Source of the DNA: Scylla paramamosain
Taxonomy: Eukaryota; Arthropoda; Malacostraca; Decapoda; Portunidae
Reading direction: 5' to 3'
Assembly (NCBI RefSeq): GCF_035594125.1
Contig: NC_087181.1
Location: 5,762,427-5,826,426, forward strand
DNA: 64,000 nt
Shown: positions 58,804 to 64,000 of the stretch, piece after piece
Position numbering within the stretch: the first letter of the stretch is position 1
Layout: each line of letters opens with the position of its first letter
Program-made: the position numbers and the translations under genes
Notes under the pieces: model-generated
Seen by the model: the letters and a program-made list of their open reading frames with translations, nothing else
The model's database searches: none
Told to the model about the DNA's origin: nothing

Positions 58804-59869
58804 TTAGTGCCCTCTAAGGGGTGTGATGTTCCCTTGTGGCAGACGATAATTATAAATCCTATCACTGGATTAAGAGAAATACAAATACTGACACTTTTAT
58901 GATTTTTAATAAATAATGGAATAATCCAAAATAATAATAATAAGAAAGGAATTCAGAAATACAAAATAAATGGTAGCGTATTCTTCAATTACATAAAAAC
59001 TACGATGGAGATATTTTCGCGACTACTGAGTTGTGGGGGAGACCAGAGAATAAATAAATAAATAACAAATATATACCCAAAAAGTATGTATAGACCTGAG
59101 GACAGTCTCACACGGTGATCTCGAACCAGGTGGTTTCACTAGTCCCGTGGAGAAAACCAACAAAAAAAAGAAACAAAAAAATGCGAATATCTATCCACTC
59201 AGAAATAGTTTATCAACAGGAATATCTGAGGAGAATCCGAGAGGGTCTGAGGAGAATCCGAGAGAGACTGGCTTTAGTAAAATTATTGTTAAATAAACAC
59301 TTACTTAATATTACAGGAAATGGAGGAGGAGAATATCAGACTGCATGCTCACCTGAGGAGAATCCGAGAGAGACTGGCTTTGCTTGTGAGGAAATCGGCG
59401 GGAAACTAAGGATAAAGGTTTCCAATGGGGAAATTTATTAAGAGTTATAATTTTGTTTTTAGGGGGGGGGGGGCGACTAGGTTGTGAGTTCAGGGATGAA
59501 AAATATGAATAATTAAGTTACTGTTTACTTTATAGTTGTTACTTTAAGAAGTTTAATTCAATGAACTTTTGAAATCAATTGGGGAATTAGTCAAAGTCTG
59601 GTATCTCTTCCCGGCTTGCGTAGCAACAGGGGTAACAGGACGGCGAAGCAAAGAAGACTTATCAGATTTGTCAACCTCATTGGCGCGGCGTAATTATCTG
59701 GGATTTGTTTGAGCTGGTTTAAGACCTTACCATTATAGAATTAATTTTATCGTATTAAGGGCTCCCCATTCTCTGGGATTAGGTGAAAAATTCGCCTCTA
59801 TAACCTGGCCAAGCAGGAGAAATTACGTTTATTCACGGGGTAAATTTGTTATAGAAGTGGTCAACACAG
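58804..59869 (-). repeat. Gypsy 5' LTR
   Basis: Partner of 51443-52506, with few differences (for example GCGACTACTGAG versus GCGTTACTGAG, and AATGGGG versus AATTGGG). Just inside it, on the element's strand, the sequence AACTGGTGAGCAGCGGTGG includes a TGG-started stretch that could be the primer-binding site. This supports the minus-strand orientation. Confidence 0.92.
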
Positions 59870-60914
59870 CTTTTGAAGCTGCTGCTGGCCGCACACTACC
59901 AGCGGAAAACTTTGAGATGTCTATGCCGGACATGCGGAGAATGGTCCTGACCCAACGGGCAATAGTGTCTTTGGAAACTGATTTGTGGGGTTTTATGAAG
60001 CTAATGAGGAGCCTGGCATCAGTGTGCATCTCATCCTGTCTAAGCTCTTTAGTCACATCAATGTACCTCAGGAGAGTGCTACAGACACATAATCGTGGAT
60101 CCTTAGGGTAACGATGGAATGTGACCCTGTTGATGTTAAAATTTGGTCTGGATTGTTTAAGAGTGCCCCCCAACTGTACTGAAATGGAATGTTCATTAAT
60201 GAGCATGTCTCTGATTAACATTAGTTGTAAAGTTTGAATTCTGGCAGCTTGAGTTAAGGCCATCATCATAACCAATTTTAGCATTAATTCTTTAAGGGTT
60301 AATGCATGTAAGGGGAACATGGACCTTAGTTGCTCTAAGACAGGTTGGACGTCCCAAGTGTCAGTGTACCTGGGCTGAGGAGTTCTAAGATTGAAAACCC
60401 CTCTCATGAATCGGATGACCAAAGGGTGATTTCCTGCCCTGCATCCGTCCACCACAATGCCGAGAGAAGACAGGGCACCCCTCGCAGTGTTCACACACTC
60501 ATAACCCACACCCCTGTCAAAGGTTTCCGTCAAAAAATTTACAATGTGACCTACAGTTGGAGAAGTGGGATCGACATTCCGTCTACCACAAAACAACGAC
60601 CACCTCTGGACATGTGGGCGGTATTGCCTCTCAGTACCTGGTTTCCAGGAGGCAAGTATGATGTCCGCAGCCGCCGGCGAAACTCCTCGTTTCTGCAAGT
60701 TTTCCCTGACAGAAGGCATGCCATGAGCCTCGTGTGGGACATGATGGGGTGTGGATCTGTTGTGGACGGGTGTGTTAGAACATTCCTCCTGTTCGTTATC
60801 AAACGTGGGAAGTCTATTAGCAACTGGAGCAGCATGCCCATCCAACACTGGGACGGCCACAGAGGAACCACCATCCAGCCTCGTGCTTGCTCCGCACGTA
60901 ACTTCTGAAGGCAC
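59870..60914 (-). pseudogene. DIRS tyrosine recombinase, C-terminally truncated
   Basis: The frame starts at MPSEVTCGASTRLDG (60914) and overlaps the RT ORF by about 360 bases in another frame. Recognisable parts are GTERQYRPHVQRWSLFC, IVNFLTETFDRGVGYECV and ALSSLGIVVDG (N-terminal SAM-like domain). ALTQAARIQTLQLM contains the first catalytic Arg. FHRYPKDPRLCVCSTLLRYI and ISKFSAGSVRPAAASKA follow. In DIRS recombinases the latter box is normally AHSVR; here the His is replaced by Gly. The sequence ends at ASKA where the LTR starts, so the Tyr nucleophile is missing. The last ~13 codons of the open frame are LTR sequence. Confidence 0.88.
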
Positions 60915-62600
60915 CTAGCAATTAATGAGAATGGGGGGAAAATGTAAGACAAATCAAAGTTTGACCAGTTCAAGGAAAAAGCATCAAAATATTTAGCCTC
61001 CGGATCTGGCAACCACGAACAGAATGTATTAACCTGTTTGTTAAGCCTTGAGGCAAATAAATCAATGGACGGTGTCCCAAAAATATTACACAAGGTAGAA
61101 AAAATGTGTGAGTCGAGTTTCCACTCATGTCTGTCATTAATCTTGCGAGAGGCTACATCAGCCAAGGTGTTGTCCTTCCCCGGTATGTGCGAGCATGTAA
61201 CCCATGAGTCATGTTCCAGACACCAATCCCAAATCTGGGTAGCAACATCATTACAGGACTTGGACTTTGTGCCTCCCATTTCATTGACATAGTTTATGGC
61301 AGTGGTATTATCACAAAAAACTCTAACATGTCTACCTTCCAGCTCATGTTCAAATGCTTGCAAAGAGAATAGAATGGCTTTCATCTCCAGGATGTTAATG
61401 TGAAGCTCCTTTTCATCCAGGGACCAAGTACCACTTGTAATCTGACACCCCAAATGACCCCCCCAACCAAGGCTGGAGGCATCAGTAAATAAATCGATGT
61501 CAGTACCTGGCCTAAAAATGTGTCTGTGGTGTCTGTCCACATTGTCTAACCACCAGGAAAGGTCTAGTTTCATGTCTGCAGTAATATTCAAAGGCCTGTC
61601 AAAATTACCATACTCCTGTTTCAAAGCGGCAATTTTTCCCCCCTCCAACTTCCTGTAGTGAAGTTTACCTAACTCCACTGCTGGGATCGCAGCCACCATG
61701 AGGCCGATCACCCTGGCCACCTCTCGAATGGGGGCAACATCTTTACACAAAAGTTCTGCACATCCTTGGCGAATTTTGATTAGTCTACGCTCAGGTAAAG
61801 AGGCAGTCATGAACTTGGTGTTAATAACATTGCCTAGGTATTCAATACATTGTGTGGGGGTGAGAACAGACTTCTCCATATTGATACAAAAGCCTAACCT
61901 CTGCAACAGAGAAATGGTGGCCTGAATCGCCTGAAGACATCCTGAGTAAGAGTTACTGCAAATTAATGTGTCATCTATAAAGCTGGTGATAGTGTATCCT
62001 TCCTGCCTTAAAGTAGCAAATACTGGCTTCATCAGTTTGGTGAAAAGCCGAGGTCCCTCAGAAATGCCATTAGGGAGGCAGGTGAATTGATAGATAACAC
62101 CTTGCCATGTAAAACATAAAAATCATTGTTGCTCATCTGCAACCCTAACAGAATAATAAGCATGCCTGAGATCGACAGAAGCCAAAAAATCACCCTGGTT
62201 GATGAGCCTGATGGCCTGTTCAAAATTTTCCATTTTAAAATGTTTATATGGTATGTATTTGTTTAACCTCTCCAAGTTAAGAACCAGGCGAAATTCCCCG
62301 TTTTTCTTTTCTCGCAAAAAAATAGGAGAGATAACCTGCTGAGTTTGTTTGTGTGTGACTTTAATGACTTTAAGCTGTAAAAGTTTTTTGATCTCTCCAG
62401 AAATTATCCCCTGTTGCACAGTGTTGAATCTGTATTCCAAATCATTAAAAAATAAAGGATGAACACTATCGACATCAATATCAAGGTGGCAATGCTGAAC
62501 AATATCCAAAATGACAGGGTCACTGGTAATTTTACGCCACTCATGCAGGAAAGAGTGTAGTCTGCCAGCTTCAAAACATGCACTTGCCTGTAAGTTTACT
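60551..62600 (-). pseudogene. DIRS reverse transcriptase - RNase H - methyltransferase-like ORF
   Basis: The N-terminal part (from about 62600) includes EWRKITSDPVILDIVQHC and SPIFLREKKNGEFRLVLNLE. The palm has DLRHAYYSV and the catalytic FIDDTLICS (near 61965-61985). RNase H has DIDLFTDASSLGWGGHLG, INILEMKAILFSLQAF and VRVFCDNTTAINYV. The downstream DIRS methyltransferase-like region has PSIDLFASRLNKQ, DAFSLNWSNFDLSYIFPPF and GWMVVPLWPSQCW. One in-frame TGA at 62123-62125 (after ADEQQ) interrupts the RT; the same frame is then open for 493 codons. The TGA could be a CGA-to-TGA change. Its role in the intact element is cDNA synthesis. Confidence 0.9.
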
Positions 62601-63423
62601 GGGGCTGCCTGCTGCGGCCGCCCCGGCCCTTGGAGTTTTTTGGCTCCACATCCTGACGAGTGGAAGGCAGTCGTGGGGCAGCCCTGGAGCCATACCTCTG
62701 TTGCCCGTAGGGTTGGAACCTGGCGTAATATCCCCTACTAGCAGGCTTGTTCCAATATCCACCAGGGCGTTTACCTGCGAACTTGCTAGTAAAGGCAGGC
62801 TTTTTCTACGAGAATTTACTCCACAGTTTCTCCGCTTCCTCAATTTGTCTGGCAGACTGGGACACATCGTCACCGAACAGAAAGCGAGTAATTGTCACCT
62901 TATCTGAACAAAGATGAGCATATTTATAGTTTATCTCGCGTTTCATGACAAAACGCCTGGCCAAATTGTTCCTGTGATTGGCATTGCCTAGCAATGCCAA
63001 TGCACCATTTAGCATGCTCACCTCATGTGCCAACTTGGGGTTACCTTCCTGTTCAGCCAAATCATCCAGTACCACTAAGGATTTGGTGATAATGGTTGAA
63101 GCCCGCAGGATGTCCTTATTTACCTCCTTCAAGCGGAAGTCTGTCTTCCTGGCATCCAGCTTCAGGGCCTCCAACACCTGTGGGTTGCATTCCACTGGTG
63201 CAAGAGCATGGCAGTTATTAGGCCTCTTGACAACATCGTCCTCACACATGGCCTTGTAGTCCTCCTCTCTCATACCATTATCAAAGAGAAAGTTTACCAT
63301 CTCTGCCACTCTATTGTCAATGTCAGCAACCACCGTGTCAGAAGGACCAAAGGCCTTAGTGTCCTGAATTAAGGTGCTGTCAGCAGGGGCGGCAGGCATC
63401 GACACTGCCTCATCCTCACTCAT
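62596..63423 (-). pseudogene. DIRS gag-like ORF with one in-frame stop
   Basis: The likely start is the Met of MSEDEAVSMPAAPADS (63423); the open frame extends to an upstream Met at 63498. A helical region (VAEMVNFLFDNGMREEDYKA, LARRFVMKREINYKYAHLC) is followed by RQIEEAEKLWSKFS and a TAG at 62806-62808. The frame continues in register with an Arg/Gly-rich basic tail (KRPGGYWNKPASRGYYARF, KGRGGRSRQPQ) and ends at TAA 62596-62598. Basic RG-rich tails are usual for DIRS gag. Either the TAG is a point mutation or the tail is separate; a mutation is simpler. Confidence 0.8.
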
Positions 63424-63498
63424 CCTGGCCGAGAAACCAGAAAAAGTGGCAGAACAAGGAGGCGACAAACCCCAGCCCCCCAGAGTACTGTCCTCCAC

Positions 63499-63580
63499 AG
63501 GTGTACATCATAAGTTTTCAACATACCTGAAAAGAAACCTCAAGGTGTACATCATATGTTTTCAACATACCTGAGAAAGA
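63499..63580. repeat. Two-copy 44-bp tandem repeat at the DIRS 5' side
   Basis: AGGTGTACATCATAAGTTTTCAACATACCTGA (first 20 bases AGGTGTACATCATAAGTTTT) occurs at about 63499 and again, with one change, at about 63543. It lies just upstream of gag and may derive from the DIRS terminal repeat. Confidence 0.75.
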
Positions 63581-63671
63581 AAATATGGAATGTAATGAGC
63601 AATAGAAAGATGACACAATCATTTGTTGGTTAGATACATCATAATTGTGACATACACACACTCACACACAC

Positions 63672-63888
63672 ATCGTGGAGTGAAGAAATGCTACAGTTAG
63701 CTATGGTGAATATAATGGACCAATGGGTGGAGGAATTTATAAGATACAGAGGGGAGGAGGAACCATCTATGCTAGACCTGGTATTCACAAAAAAACTGGA
63801 GCTCAGTCCAACCATTAAATACTTAAGCCCAATGGGAAAAAGTGACCATGTGTTGTTAGAAGTGGTACTACAAGATTGGGAGTTCTAC
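63672..63888 (+). mobile_element. LINE family A copy A7: endonuclease fragment
   Basis: Right after an (AC)-rich tract (63653-63673) the sequence matches copy A2 from about 23217 to 23445. Motifs are SEEMLQLAMVNIMDQWVEEF, EEEPSMLDLVFTKK, LSPTIKYLSPMGKSDHVLLE and LQDWEF. It stops at about 63888, where the antisense end of another LINE begins. Confidence 0.9.
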
Positions 63889-64000
63889 CTTTTTTTTCTT
63901 TTTTTTTATGTAAGAGGGACACTGGCCAAGGGCAACAAAACTCCAATGAATAAGAAAAGCTCACTGAGATGCCAGTCCCATAAAAGGGTCCCAAGCAATA
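63889..64000 (-). mobile_element. BS/Jockey-like LINE 3' UTR, antisense, cut by window edge
   Basis: On the minus strand the sequence GCATCTCAGTGAGCTTTTC, then TTGCCCTTGGCCAGTG and a terminal A-rich tract, matches the 3' UTR of the LINE at 49.1-50.3 kb (GCATCAAGTGGGCTTTTC, TCCCTTGGCCAGTG). The coding part would lie outside the window. Confidence 0.75.

Larger units (their letters stand above)
51443..59869 (-). mobile_element. Gypsy LTR retrotransposon with an extra SGNH-hydrolase-like ORF
   Basis: Direct repeats of about 1.06 kb enclose, on the minus strand, an SGNH-like ORF (58735-58211), gag (58092-56977) and pol (to 53365), then about 860 bases without an ORF. The total is 8.4 kb. Gag and pol are uninterrupted apart from one TGA between them. 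The LTRs differ at fewer than about ten visible positions, so the copy should be young. The left neighbour is LINE copy A6 and the right neighbour is a DIRS recombinase ORF. Bases beside the outer LTR ends (AGATAT left, CTTTTG right) do not form a target-site duplication. Confidence 0.92.
59870..63580 (-). mobile_element. DIRS-like tyrosine-recombinase retrotransposon, 3' end missing
   Basis: On the minus strand a gag-like ORF, an RT-RNase H-methyltransferase-like ORF and an overlapping tyrosine recombinase ORF follow each other, the standard DIRS layout. The element ends abruptly in the recombinase at the Gypsy LTR (59869), so the catalytic Tyr and the 3' terminal repeats are absent. Two point stops (one each in gag and RT) indicate an inactive copy with otherwise good frames. 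The left limit of the element's 5' end is uncertain; a 44-bp tandem repeat at 63499-63575 may belong to the terminal repeat. Confidence 0.88.

Overview
This window looks like eukaryotic, repeat-dominated, non-coding DNA, most likely from an arthropod and probably a decapod crustacean. That is inferred from long (CT)n, (AC)n and (AT)n microsatellites, several CR1-like LINEs, BEL, Gypsy and DIRS retroelements, and piggyBac, Tigger, mariner and Mutator-like DNA transposons. I found no confident host gene, tRNA, rRNA, CRISPR or bacterial feature. The only possible host coding sequence is a pair of weak exon-like segments at 36.6-38.0 kb.

Layout. 1-4.1 kb: CR1-like LINE remnant, then simple repeats. 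4.1-6.5 kb: minisatellite of about 19 degenerate copies of a GGTGAGTG-containing motif. 7.2-16.1 kb: a duplicated ~500-bp segment (7.2 and 14.9 kb) with triplet-repeat expansions, two more CR1-like fragments and a broken FLYWCH/Mutator-like transposase. 16.8-18.3 kb: a decayed Tigger/pogo transposase. 19.2-21.2 kb: microsatellites and an antisense LINE tail. 21.2-36.5 kb: a run of LINEs of one CR1-like family ('family A'), most copies joined to (AC)n tracts, interrupted by an antisense APE-type LINE, a TTAA-flanked piggyBac-like MITE and a TA-flanked Tigger MITE. 38.5-42.1 kb: an internally deleted BEL/Pao element with nearly identical 157-bp LTRs. 42.1-42.9 kb: mariner remnant. 43.7-46.6 kb: complete-ended but broken piggyBac element. 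46.7-51.4 kb: compound microsatellites, two more family A copies and a different (BS/Jockey-like) LINE. 51.4-59.9 kb: an apparently intact Gypsy retrotransposon with ~1.06-kb LTRs. 59.9-63.6 kb: a truncated DIRS element. 63.7-64.0 kb: two further LINE scraps.

The most interesting object is the Gypsy element. Read on the minus strand it has LTR, a 174-residue SGNH-hydrolase-like ORF, gag, then pol in the same frame as gag with one TGA between them, then LTR. An esterase-like ORF ahead of gag is not part of the standard Gypsy gene set. The element has LINE sequence on one side and DIRS sequence on the other with no target-site duplication, so an LTR-mediated rearrangement or an assembly join is likely.

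The second theme is that family A LINEs begin at (AC)n whatever their 5' truncation point, and two copies also end in (AC)n. This suggests a LINE that inserts into AC microsatellites and stacks head to tail. Two DNA transposon insertions are precise: removing each with one copy of its target duplication restores the LINE reading frame.
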